Source: Marinicellulosiphila megalodicopiae (GTDB lineage Bacteria; Pseudomonadota; Gammaproteobacteria; Pseudomonadales; Natronospirillaceae). Taken from it: a stretch of 64,000 nt of DNA. Below are positions 49,746 to 57,492 of the stretch, piece by piece. The stretch is taken from NCBI RefSeq assembly GCF_045862395.1, contig NZ_AP023087.1, positions 4,340,001 through 4,404,000 on the forward strand. Reading direction: 5' to 3'. The position numbers and the translations under genes are program-made. Numbering within the stretch: the first letter of the stretch is position 1; each line of letters opens with the position of its first letter. Below the pieces are notes generated by a model. It was not told the origin of the DNA. It saw nothing but the letters and a program-made list of their open reading frames with translations, and did no database searches.

Positions 49746-50969
49746 TTAATTGATTGTAAGTTCAGCTAAACGATCAGCTAACAATTGATTCATTTGAGTA
49801 ATGGCTTCGTCTATCGATATTTCATCATTAATGACCATTTGATAATATTGAGTGAAATACAAAGTCTGTGCATATTGATCTAAAGGGTGGGTACGAATAA
49901 TAGCCAAGTCTTGAATTGACTTTTTAATCACTGAATTTACATTCGTTTGATTTAAATAGTTTTTATAAAAGACTTCATTGTAATTTTCTAACATATCAAT
50001 TCGTGTACTTACTATTCCATATTCATTAAATTCTGCTTGGTAATCAGCTTTGTCACTCCCACCAATCAATGAATCCAATATAGGCTTGATGACACTCATG
50101 TCTGCATTTTTATTGACAATTAAGTGCGTGCCACCCCAATTCCCACTTTTAGTACCCGGTGTTTGAGCCATAGCAAATTTATTGATTTGATCTGGAGCAA
50201 TCCAAACTGACAAATGTCCCGACAACCAAATTCCTTGCACAGAAGCTAATAATTTATCGCCCCTATACGCACCATACCAATTGTCATTCCACATTCCGGT
50301 TTCAAATGCCAACGCTTCATCATGGAATATTTTTGCAAATTCATAAGCTTGGGTATAAAAGTCACGATCTAAATTATAAGCACCGTTTTCGTCTTCAAAA
50401 AGAAAAGCGCCATTTTCTAAATGACTGTGCACATACAAACGTAATATGGCATCTGAGTTATCCACAATGTAATAACCATTTTGTTTGGCGGTTCTGGCGG
50501 CTTGTAAATATTGATCCCAAGTGCCTGAAATTTGCTCAATGCTTACACCGGCGGCTATCATTAAGTCTGTGCGATAAAACTGCACACCTACTCCAGAGCC
50601 CATTGGAATTGCACGTTGTTTACCTAATGTGTCAATGCCTTTTTCAACGGCATAAGGGTAAAAATTGGATTTGTAGTCGGCAAAGTAATCCGTTAAATCC
50701 ATTAACTCAAACCGATTCAAATACACACCTAATTGCCCATCGTCTACAAAATATATGTCTTTAGTACCTAAGTTGGATGCAATATCCAAAATCATGGCAT
50801 TGTGATGAGTGCCCCAATCATTTGATGTGACATCACTTTGTGCAAACCATTGAGTTTTAAAATTTCCGTAATCGCCAAAGGTCGCAATCGTAGGTTTTGG
50901 GTCTTCTGCGATGGCAGTTAAACCCACTGCTGCTGTAAACACAGCGACCAGATAGTGTTGTATATTCAT
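49746..50969 (-). CDS. Extracellular solute-binding protein (family 1, sugar-type ABC binding protein)
   Basis: 407 residues with a Sec signal peptide (YLVAVFTAAVGLTAIAE), hence periplasmic. Family-1 features include AIPMGSGVGVQFYRTDLMIA, GTWDQYLQAARTAKQNGYYI, a WNDNWYGAYRGDKLLASVQG stretch and NWGGTHLIVNKNAD, the usual order for maltose/sugar-type binding proteins. No permease or ATPase genes flank it, so it is an orphan or uses a distant transporter. The only close partner is the lipoprotein gene 10 bases downstream. AGGA before the ATG at 50,969 and a TATAAT upstream support the start. Confidence 0.88.
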   Translation of the reverse strand: MNIQHYLVAVFTAAVGLTAIAEDPKPTIATFGDYGNFKTQWFAQSDVTSNDWGTHHNAMILDIASNLGTKDIYFVDDGQLGVYLNRFELMDLTDYFADYKSNFYPYAVEKGIDTLGKQRAIPMGSGVGVQFYRTDLMIAAGVSIEQISGTWDQYLQAARTAKQNGYYIVDNSDAILRLYVHSHLENGAFLFEDENGAYNLDRDFYTQAYEFAKIFHDEALAFETGMWNDNWYGAYRGDKLLASVQGIWLSGHLSVWIAPDQINKFAMAQTPGTKSGNWGGTHLIVNKNADMSVIKPILDSLIGGSDKADYQAEFNEYGIVSTRIDMLENYNEVFYKNYLNQTNVNSVIKKSIQDLAIIRTHPLDQYAQTLYFTQYYQMVINDEISIDEAITQMNQLLADRLAELTIN

Positions 50970-51011
50970 TAAATTTTCCTAATATTGAATCGATTCATTT
51001 TAAAAAATCGG

Positions 51012-51041
51012 ATTATACAGGATTATTCATTTCGAATTTAA
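51012..51041 (-). promoter_or_regulatory. Probable promoter of the solute-binding protein/lipoprotein pair
   Basis: Perfect TATAAT on the minus strand (51,017-51,012) with a weak TTAAAT 18 bases upstream. The start would be near 51,005, about 35 bases before the ATG. The weak -35 suggests possible activator dependence. Confidence 0.5.
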
Positions 51042-51280
51042 AGTTCTTTCCTTATTTTGTTGCGTTTTGCTAATGCCCCCCCAAACCATTAACAACCAAA
51101 ACCCGCTTGAAAGCATTAAACTCAAACTTAAAACTGAGCCTTCAAACAGCCTAATAAAAATGATGTTTCTACAATCTCATCATGTTTCCAAAATTGAATA
51201 ATAATTAACAATAATGGTCAGGCAGGCAAATAACATAAACCAAAAAATTTAAAAGTGAGCGTCACTTTAGAATACTCACT

Positions 51281-51400
51281 TATGTCGATGCACCACGCAG
51301 ACTGCATCGAGTAAGTGTTAAAGGCGAGAGTCAATGGTACAAGAATAAAAAAAGGCTATATAAAATAGCCTTTAAACAACAAGTGATGCGTTTCTCTTAA
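51281..51400 (+). pseudogene. C-terminal relic of a second TauD-like dioxygenase
   Basis: Reads YVDAPRRLHRVSVKGESQWY in frame, against YGDAPRRLHRVTVKGGSRLS at the end of the intact gene at 45,172. The DNA matches closely (GATGCACCACG, CATCGAGT). Everything upstream of this end is missing. The frame then runs on through the terminator hairpin to a TAA at 51,398. Confidence 0.7.
51344..51373 (-). terminator. Terminator hairpin, best oriented for minus-strand transcripts
   Basis: AAAGGCTA (51,351-51,358), loop TATAAAA, TAGCCTTT (51,366-51,373). On the minus strand it is followed by a run of about ten U. It could end the transcript of the gene at 51,559-52,287. Confidence 0.7.
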
Positions 51401-51558
51401 TTTTTATTTTATTATTAAATTAAATTAGATTCAGAATTTACATGAATAATCTAACCATACACTTAACTTTCCTTATTTAAATATTCAGTAAACTAATGAC
51501 ACCCACTTTTTTACTTTTGAAAATGAATCTACTTTATAAGGCTTGTTAATGAAGAAAG

Positions 51559-52287
51559 TTAATTCATGGGTACGAAAAGAAATTCAATAAACTGGCTATG
51601 TGAATATTGACTCAGCCTGAAATAATAGTCTTGTATTTCGCCAAACTGATTTTTTTGATGAGGATAGGGCACTGCCTCTAACGATTGTTGGTAAAAAGAG
51701 AATTCGAAGCTTTCTTTGTCCTCTAAAATAACCTGTAACGTAACATATCCCACAGAAGGGTTGCCTATAATCGAACGTTTACTGCCAAAATATAGGAGTT
51801 TAATTTGCATGCCATTGGGAAGATCAACCACCTCATCGCCCTTCAAAACAACTCTTGTACCTACTTGGTTTTCTTTCTCCAATTGCTCACAGTGGCGTAT
51901 CAGTAAGGCACTATGTTTCATAAATTCAGCTCTTAAACTATCTTGAGCAGACACCACACTATTTTCTTTCCTTGATTCAAAAGTCAGACTTGCTGCTTTT
52001 TGTATTACGGAATAAGCCTTTAGAACAGGCGGTTTTTCTTTGTGGATAATTGTGTAGGACATACACGAATCTTCGCTGTTAAGCTTGAAATTGATGATAT
52101 TACCTTGGTCATCATAGACAGATATTCCACCTTTAATGTGATCTACACATTGATGAACTGCATGATATATTTCTGTGGTTTCACTCATTTTTGAATCCTT
52201 GCTATAAACAGAAAGAACAAACACAACTTGAATTAACACAAGACTCCATATTCTTATTATTTGGGGTTTATGCATTTCAAGAACCAT
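51559..52287 (-). CDS. Exported protein of unknown function
   Basis: 242 residues, not recognised. An N-terminal hydrophobic segment (IIRIWSLVLIQVVFVLSVYS) acts as signal peptide or anchor. The mature part has three cysteines (HQCVDHI, EDSCMSY, RHCEQLE) and a beta-rich second half with VVLKGDEVVDLPNGMQIKLL, then GYVTLQVILEDKESFEFSFY. The second half could be a single beta-barrel or sandwich domain. An ATG at 52,275 is an equally possible start; neither has a clear ribosome site. It stands alone, flanked by an IS4 remnant upstream and a TauD relic downstream, and a terminator lies about 185 bases beyond its stop. Confidence 0.7.
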   Translation of the reverse strand: MVLEMHKPQIIRIWSLVLIQVVFVLSVYSKDSKMSETTEIYHAVHQCVDHIKGGISVYDDQGNIINFKLNSEDSCMSYTIIHKEKPPVLKAYSVIQKAASLTFESRKENSVVSAQDSLRAEFMKHSALLIRHCEQLEKENQVGTRVVLKGDEVVDLPNGMQIKLLYFGSKRSIIGNPSVGYVTLQVILEDKESFEFSFYQQSLEAVPYPHQKNQFGEIQDYYFRLSQYSHSQFIEFLFVPMN

Positions 52288-52454
52288 ATACGATTTTTGT
52301 GTTTAGTTTGACAGAAACAATATCCACTTGCATCCAATCAATGATGCAAGTACGCCTTTGTGTGCATGTCCTCACAAACATCTTTCAACTTTACTTTGCA
52401 TTTAGTTTTTATTTAGGATTCAAGAATCAAAGCCAAAGAAAATTCAACGACTCT

Positions 52455-53040
52455 GACCCTTAGATATCCTGATTTTATCACCATCCGAGAAGTGAAAATC
52501 AATCATAAAATATTAATCACCAGCATCCTAAATCCGCAAAAAGAAAGCAGAAAATCACTAGGTAAATTATATAAAGATCGGTGGCATGTTGAGTTGGATT
52601 TCAGAAACTTAAAAACCACATTGGGCATGAATATTTTGAGTTGTAAAACGCCAGAAATGTGTGAGAAGGAAATGTGGATGCATGTGCTTGCGCATAATAT
52701 TATTCGATTATTCGCAGCACAGTCTGCCATTATTTTTAAAATAAAACCTAGAACCATAAGTTTTAAACATTGCCTGCAAGTTTGGTTAACTTATAGCCAG
52801 ATTGATCGGAGGCCAGATGATGCGATGTTTGCCTTAATATCGAAACCGCGAATTGGTAATCGGCCTGGAAGAGTTGAGCCAAGAGCGGTAAAACGAAGGC
52901 CAAAACCGTATAAGTTATTGACCGTTAAGCGGGAAATTGCAAAAGCAGATATTAGAAAAAATGGACACCCTAAGAAAAAGAAATAGTATTTTATTAAAAG
53001 GTTTTATCTCTTAGCTAAGTGCCATTCAGGCCAGACCCCA
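52455..53040 (+). pseudogene. IS4-family transposase remnant (C-terminal third plus right end)
   Basis: The frame runs LRYPDFITIREVKINHKILI to the lysine-rich end NGHPKKKK at 52,986. It holds the IS4-type YREK region: LYKDRWHVELDFRNLKTTLG, then HVLAHNIIRLFAAQSA. The first two thirds, including two of the catalytic Asp residues, are absent; the match begins next to CTCTGACCC, as in the REP-like scars nearby. A GTG at 52,492 could start a short product but it would be inactive. The non-coding end (to 53,040) is repeated at 57,398-57,487. Confidence 0.85.
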
Positions 53041-53142
53041 CTATATTTTGGGTTGCCTGTCCTTAAACTGCTACTTAAACTGCTTACGATTTTCAGAAAG
53101 GGTAATTTAGCTTGTAAGTCTTATTGTTGGGGATAAGAATGC

Positions 53143-53835
53143 TTAATTGTTATAATTTTCTAGTATCTCGTTAAGCGCTTGATTTCTATATTTATTGAAG
53201 CCACCAAAAAATGTTGGGTGATACATACGAACGCAAGATGCCGGTAAATCGGCATGTTTTACATTTGCAAGGGCTCTAGTCTTTATACCAGAATTGGTCT
53301 GAACAAATGTTACGTTAGGAAAGTGATGTGCTATGTCAGCATCACGATATGGACCAGTGAAAAATATGACGATATCAGGTTTAATAATTTTAATTTCTTC
53401 AGCAATAACAGAGAAAAAGTCTCTTTCAACTTGCCTTGTACGTGGATTTACACCCGTTCGGCCATTTGGTTTTCCTATTTTATTAATGTTATTCCAAATA
53501 AAATAATGAGATTTATTTTCATTTTGTAGTGCCTTTTGAAAGAACCTGAATCCTTTCCAAAAAGAGCTTTTACCATATCCACCGTAGAATTGTTCTTGAC
53601 AGAAAAAGCTGTCATAAAACTTCATTGGCCCTTCTACATCTGGGAAGATTTTTCCCCACCCTTTCGTTTCCTGTCCAAAAATCATGACGGTTATATCGGC
53701 AGAGTTTAATTTTTCTTCGTCAACTGATAATAAAAGAGGATTTGTATATGCATTTACATCTAGCGTCTTTATGTTTTCTTGCAATTCTTTCCAGTGGCTG
53801 GCGTATAATTCTTTTAATTTTTGATTAATGCTCAT
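53143..53835 (-). CDS. Uracil-DNA-glycosylase-like superfamily protein
   Basis: 230 residues, soluble. The order of motifs resembles UDG-fold proteins: ITVMIFGQETKGWG (about 48-61) as first loop, FIWNNINKIGKP (about 118-129) as core strand, KPDIVIFFTGPYRDADIAHH, and a late MYHPTFFGG in the place of the leucine loop/HP motif. Canonical UDGs excise uracil from DNA; here the catalytic Asp/His context is not conserved enough to claim this. It is an isolated minus-strand gene between IS4 debris and REP-like repeats, a typical setting for defence or mobile cargo. The 10-base overlap with a fragment upstream suggests it was once part of an operon. Confidence 0.6.
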   Translation of the reverse strand: MSINQKLKELYASHWKELQENIKTLDVNAYTNPLLLSVDEEKLNSADITVMIFGQETKGWGKIFPDVEGPMKFYDSFFCQEQFYGGYGKSSFWKGFRFFQKALQNENKSHYFIWNNINKIGKPNGRTGVNPRTRQVERDFFSVIAEEIKIIKPDIVIFFTGPYRDADIAHHFPNVTFVQTNSGIKTRALANVKHADLPASCVRMYHPTFFGGFNKYRNQALNEILENYNN

Positions 53836-54097
53836 TTAAGTACCTGTTTATTATTGGTTGCAGATCAATCGGCAAGTTGGTGTTGCAATGGGGGTATATT
53901 TTTAATAACTTTACAAACGTCAGCATTGATTGTATTAAAAAAATCAAACAATGACATGTGATTAAGATTAGGGTTTTTTCAATCATCAAAGCAATATCAA
54001 AGACAAACGAAGTCATTTTCTGGTTGTTGATCTGTTCGACGATGTCAGCAGCGATCTTAGCTCGTTGCTGTCCTTTAAACTCAAAGGGCTTAAATTC
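53825..54097 (-). pseudogene. Fragment of an unrecognised gene upstream of the UDG-like gene
   Basis: An open frame reads EFKPFEFKGQQRAKIAADIV, EQINNQKMTSFVFDIALMIE and then a hydrophobic stretch, ending NRYLNEH with its stop 10 bases into the UDG-like gene. The frame opens immediately beside the REP-like repeat at 54,099, with no start codon or ribosome site at its head. It may be the tail of a truncated gene. Weakly supported. Confidence 0.3.
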
Positions 54098-54098
54098 T

Positions 54099-54146
54099 GG
54101 GGGTCAGGCCTTTATTTTTTCATGTCAAATGTTTGGTCTGACCCTA
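54099..54146 (+). repeat. REP-like imperfect palindrome (copy 4)
   Basis: GGGGTCAGGCC at 54,099 faces GGTCTGACCCT ending at 54,146 around an AT-rich centre with ATGTCAAATG. This is the most complete unit in the window and shows the inverted-repeat structure expected of a REP/BIME element. Confidence 0.75.
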
Positions 54147-54270
54147 CTCTAATATTTAAAATATAACGAACTGACGAAGTAAAAATTAATTTACTAAAAA
54201 AGAGTAAAGAATTTCACTTCGCCTATTGACCGGGGTTTTCTAATGGGTGACCCCAAATTACTGTTGCTTT

Positions 54271-54294
54271 GTGTCAAATGTAAGGCCTGACCCC
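54271..54294 (-). repeat. REP-like dispersed repeat (copy 5)
   Basis: GTGTCAAATGTAAGGCCTGA followed by CCCC; same core as 37,214-37,238. Confidence 0.7.
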
Positions 54295-54349
54295 AAAGTA
54301 TTCATGACCCCAAAGTATTCAGGGTGACCCTAATCATTTTCTAATCGTT

Positions 54350-54979
54350 TTACTCCAATATCTTTCTAATCTCATCTTTTTTAAGTATAACTAATATCAG
54401 CATACCTAAAGCAAAGAAAAAAAATGATTTAAAGAAGTGAGTAAATGGGTAAAAATAAATTGGAGTTGGTATATGAAGCACATCTTGATTTTCTAGCACA
54501 TCAAGATATTCATTCCTAGATATAGAATCAGTAGCAATAATATTCCCATTAAGATCATAGCGAACTCCCTTATTATTTCTATAGTTAAAGTAAACTATAA
54601 ATTCCAATTCATTAAAATAAAACAATTTAAAATCAGCGCCATAGCTTTCGACATTCCATCCACGTAAATATTCTAATTTCTCACTGTAAATTTGAACTCT
54701 ACCACTAACTGGATGAGGAGCAACATAAATACCCCCATCCATTATCAAAGCACCCTTTACATTCCCTATGGGCCATTCTTGATCATTTAGAAACCAATTT
54801 ATTTTACCAAATGCTGATAGAAACATCAGAGTTAAAAATGTAATACCAGTAATGATTAAAGAATAAGAAATAACCTCAACTAATGACTTTTTATCTCCTT
54901 TTTTCATTTTTGTAAAAAAAAGACCTTGTAAAATACAAATAATAAGAATCAATATCAACAATAGTAAAAAGTTATTCAT
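54350..54979 (-). CDS. Membrane protein of unknown function
   Basis: 209 residues. Hydrophobic segments at about 3-22 (FLLLLILILIICILQGLFF), 37-59 (SYSLIITGITFLTLMFLSAF) and 183-201 (FFKSFFFFALGMLILVILKK) leave a loop of about 120 residues, probably periplasmic. The loop holds beta-strand blocks (GGIYVAPHPVSGRVQIYSEK, GADFKLFYFNELEFIVYFNY, DLNGNIIATDSISR) that look like part of a beta-propeller. No family was recognised. The ATG is 6 bases after the leucine-rich-repeat gene, so the two are co-transcribed. Confidence 0.75.
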   Translation of the reverse strand: MNNFLLLLILILIICILQGLFFTKMKKGDKKSLVEVISYSLIITGITFLTLMFLSAFGKINWFLNDQEWPIGNVKGALIMDGGIYVAPHPVSGRVQIYSEKLEYLRGWNVESYGADFKLFYFNELEFIVYFNYRNNKGVRYDLNGNIIATDSISRNEYLDVLENQDVLHIPTPIYFYPFTHFFKSFFFFALGMLILVILKKDEIRKILE

Positions 54980-54985
54980 ATAGTT

Positions 54986-55597
54986 TTAATTCCAAATTAC
55001 TTGAGGTACATCAATTAAAATGTTTTCTGAAATATCATTATTTCGTAAATCTAAATATTCTAATTTTTTCAACTGACTGATATTAGGAATTTCTTTCAAT
55101 CCGCTTGCATTTAATGAAAGCTCTTTTAAAGATTTCAATTGCAGTAAAAAATCATAACTTTCAAATTTACTCTGACTTAAACTTAGAGCTTCAATTGTTG
55201 TATATGAGCCAATTAATTCAGAGTTTGTAACACTAGAATTGATAATATTTAAATACTTCAATTGAGGGTATTCGTTTAATTGAGCCATATTAAAATGACT
55301 ATTCACTATAGTAAGACTTTCTAATTTAGAAAAATCTAATATGGATAAATTTGAGCTTTTAATATTCCTCAAAATCAAATGTTCGAGATATTCCAATTCA
55401 GACAGTTTAATTATTAATTCTTCATTAACATCAAAACAGTCAATGTTTTTTACAACATTTACGTATTCCCCATTTGTAAATTTTTTAAATATACCAACAG
55501 AACAACCCATAAATTTTTTATAAATTTCTGCTTCACCCTTTGCCTCAACGAATTGACACAAACTAACTAATAACAAAATTAAAAACTTAGTTTTCAT
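54986..55597 (-). CDS. Exported leucine-rich-repeat protein
   Basis: About 203 residues from the ATG at 55,597; a GTG three codons upstream is the longer option, but AAGAG is better placed for the ATG. The signal peptide FLILLLVSLCQFVEA is followed by a Cys-containing cap and about six LRR units: LEYLEHLILRNIKSSNLS, FSKLESLTIVNSHF, YPQLKYLNIINSSV, TTIEALSLSQSKF, LKSLKELSLNASGL and LKKLEYLDLRNNDI. Bacterial LRR proteins of this size bind other proteins. It is the first gene of a pair with the membrane protein downstream. A link to the toxin locus 3 kb away, for example as an orphan immunity gene, is only a guess. Confidence 0.8.
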   Translation of the reverse strand: MKTKFLILLLVSLCQFVEAKGEAEIYKKFMGCSVGIFKKFTNGEYVNVVKNIDCFDVNEELIIKLSELEYLEHLILRNIKSSNLSILDFSKLESLTIVNSHFNMAQLNEYPQLKYLNIINSSVTNSELIGSYTTIEALSLSQSKFESYDFLLQLKSLKELSLNASGLKEIPNISQLKKLEYLDLRNNDISENILIDVPQVIWN

Positions 55598-55854
55598 ATC
55601 GCACACTCTTTTATAGTTAAAAAATCAAACACATGATAAATAAACCTAACTTTGACACGCATGATAATCAAAATCAGGCCAATTAAAAATAGATTAATTT
55701 CGATCTTATAATATATTTACTGAAAAATGAATTTTGTTGAAGCCCTATAAATACTCAATCGAAAAACACATATTTGACTCTTTTCAAACCGAGTGAATGT
55801 CTATCATGAATGATATAGAGTATTTGTTGAATGGTTAAAGCATATAAAATGTAA

Positions 55855-56853
55855 TTATTTGCCAAAGTAAAACAAGCTATTCGAATAACCTAACGTCCTT
55901 GTTCGTTTAAAGTCCTTCATTTTAGACACAAGACTTAAAGTATCACCTACAATTCCCTTGAAACTGGATTCGAAATTTTGAGTGATGTGCAACCATTGTT
56001 CCTGTTCAATATTTAGTCTAAGCAAAATATTTGGTAATGCTTGATCAATACTTCCACGTTTGTTTTTTCTAACTTGTCTGCCCGTCCAATCGACTAATTC
56101 TAAATAATTGGTTAACGTAAATGGAATACCTTTAGGCATATTCTCTCTGGGTTTGCCTGCAAAATTTAAAAGTGAACCTTCTTGCTGATCCAATCTATTG
56201 GGTACTTTTGATTGTTTCGCTTTTTCTGCTCGTTTTTTAATACTGGTGTGATCGGATTTTTCAGGTGTATTGGCCATTTGTGCACGTATTGGATTTAAAT
56301 CCACATAGGCCATACAAGCCAACAAGGCTTTTTCATCTAATAATGCTTGTGATTTAAAACGGCCTTCCCAAAATTTTCCTGTGCAGTTATCTTCTGCATT
56401 CGCCATTCGAGCAAGGGGTTCGTTGATGTTTTTTACAAATCAAACTAAGTCCAACAAGCGTTCGCGCCATTCATTAATTTTTATGGTGACTGCATCTAAT
56501 TCGACTTTTGAAAGATTTTCGCCATTGGCGAATTTTTGCGTTAGCATCGTTACTTTGTAGAGTTGATGCCAGCGTAATGCTATTTCAAGATCCGTCAGTT
56601 GTTTTGATTCTTCTTGGTCTATGAACACAACCAAATGAAAATGATTTGACATAATGGCATACGAAGCTATCTTTATATTAAAGATCTTCGGTAGTTCTTC
56701 TAGTCGATTTTCAATCCATTTTTGCCTGTGTGAATAATCCTTTTTTGTAATCGCATCTTTCCCTAAGATGAAACAACGCCTACAGCATCGGCTTACTATG
56801 TGATAGTAAGGCGTCGCTTCTAGTGAAACTAAACTCTTTCTGGCTATTGGCAT
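55855..56853 (-). pseudogene. REP-associated tyrosine transposase (IS200-like Y1), interrupted by one TGA
   Basis: Read through the stop, the frame gives 332 residues. It starts MPIARKSLVSLEATPYYHIV and has the HUH motif MSNHFHLVVFID. Then come LLDLV, a TGA at 56,438-56,440, and FVKNINEPLARMANAEDNC, GKFWEGRFKSQALLDE and MAYVDLNPIRAQMA. Family members have Trp at the stop position (TGG), so a single G-to-A change explains it. The Y1 family cuts single-stranded DNA at REP repeats through a tyrosine; the HUH half and the LNPIRA half would now be separate peptides. The REP-like repeats in this window are plausible substrates of the former enzyme. Confidence 0.88.
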
Positions 56854-57396
56854 ATTTAACTCACATTGATCATTTCTATATTTTGAGATTAGGTCAAAGC
56901 GGTTAAATTGCCATTTTTCATTTGTGTCTTTTTGTATTTACTATGTGTGTCAGACTAGTACTAGATCAAAGCGGTTAAATTACCATTTTTCATTTGTGTC
57001 TTTTTGTATTTACTATGTGTGTCAGACTAGTACTTTTCTGTGTGAATAATCCTTTTTTGTAATCGCATCTCTCCCTAAGATGAAACAACGCCTACAGCAT
57101 CGGCTTACTATGTGATAGTAAGGCGTCGCTTCTAGTGGAACTAAACTCTTTCTGGCTATTGGCATATTCAACTCGCTTTGATCATTTCTATATTTTCAGA
57201 TTAGATCAAAGCGGTTAAATTGCCATTTTTCATTTGTGTCTTTTTGTATTTACTATGTGTGTCAGACTAGTACTTGCCTAATTGGCATATTCAACTCGCT
57301 TTGATCATTTCTATATTTTCAGATTAGATCAAAGCGATTAAATTGCCATTTTTCATTTGTGTCTTTTTGTATTTACGATGTGTGTCAGACTAGTAC
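56727..57396. repeat. Nested tandem repeats: four copies of a ~72-bp unit and a duplicated transposase 5' end
   Basis: The core (AAAGCGGTTAAATTGCCATT ... GTGTGTCAGACTAGTAC) occurs at about 56,888-56,961, 56,962-57,032, 57,199-57,272 and 57,324-57,396. Bases 57,039-57,272 also repeat 56,727-56,962, including the first 40 or so codons of the transposase gene, at an offset of 312. Units end in GACTAGTAC. The arrangement suggests repeated replication slippage or element-end duplication upstream of the transposase. Confidence 0.85.
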
Positions 57397-57397
57397 G

Positions 57398-57487
57398 TTA
57401 GAAAAAATGGACACCCTAAGAAACAGAAATAGTACTTTATTAAAAGGTTTTATCTCTTAGCTAAGTGCCATTCAACTCTGACCCCAT
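57398..57487 (+). mobile_element. Right-end fragment of the IS4-family element
   Basis: TTAGAAAAAATGGACACCCT through TTATCTCTTAGCTAAGTGCC and CTCTGACCCC is nearly identical to 52,952-53,040, the end of the IS4 remnant. Only the last few codons and the non-coding end remain, fused to the fourth 72-bp repeat. Confidence 0.8.
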
Positions 57488-57492
57488 TGATC

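Larger units (their letters stand above)
50970..51558. other. 589-base gap: promoter, TauD tail relic, terminator
   Basis: Between two minus-strand genes. Holds the promoter above, an AT-rich stretch without coding signal, the TauD-like tail at 51,281 and a terminator hairpin at 51,351. Confidence 0.5.
53836..54349. other. 514-base gap with REP-like repeats
   Basis: Apart from the possible gene fragment to 54,097, it contains REP-like units at 54,099-54,146 and 54,271-54,294 and short duplications of GACCCCAAAGTATTCA (about 54,289 and 54,306). No intact gene. Confidence 0.5.

Noticed and set aside
52191..52463. Plus-strand frame opposite the start of the exported unknown protein
   Set aside because: It is mostly antisense to that gene and ends at the IS4 junction; no motifs were seen.
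56438..56440. TGA in the REP transposase as programmed readthrough
   Set aside because: Family members have a Trp codon here and a simple nonsense mutation is enough; nothing suggests a readthrough signal.
56888..57396. Four repeats as a CRISPR array
   Set aside because: Units are about 72 bp, spacing is irregular, and the sequences between copies are either absent or derived from the transposase gene.
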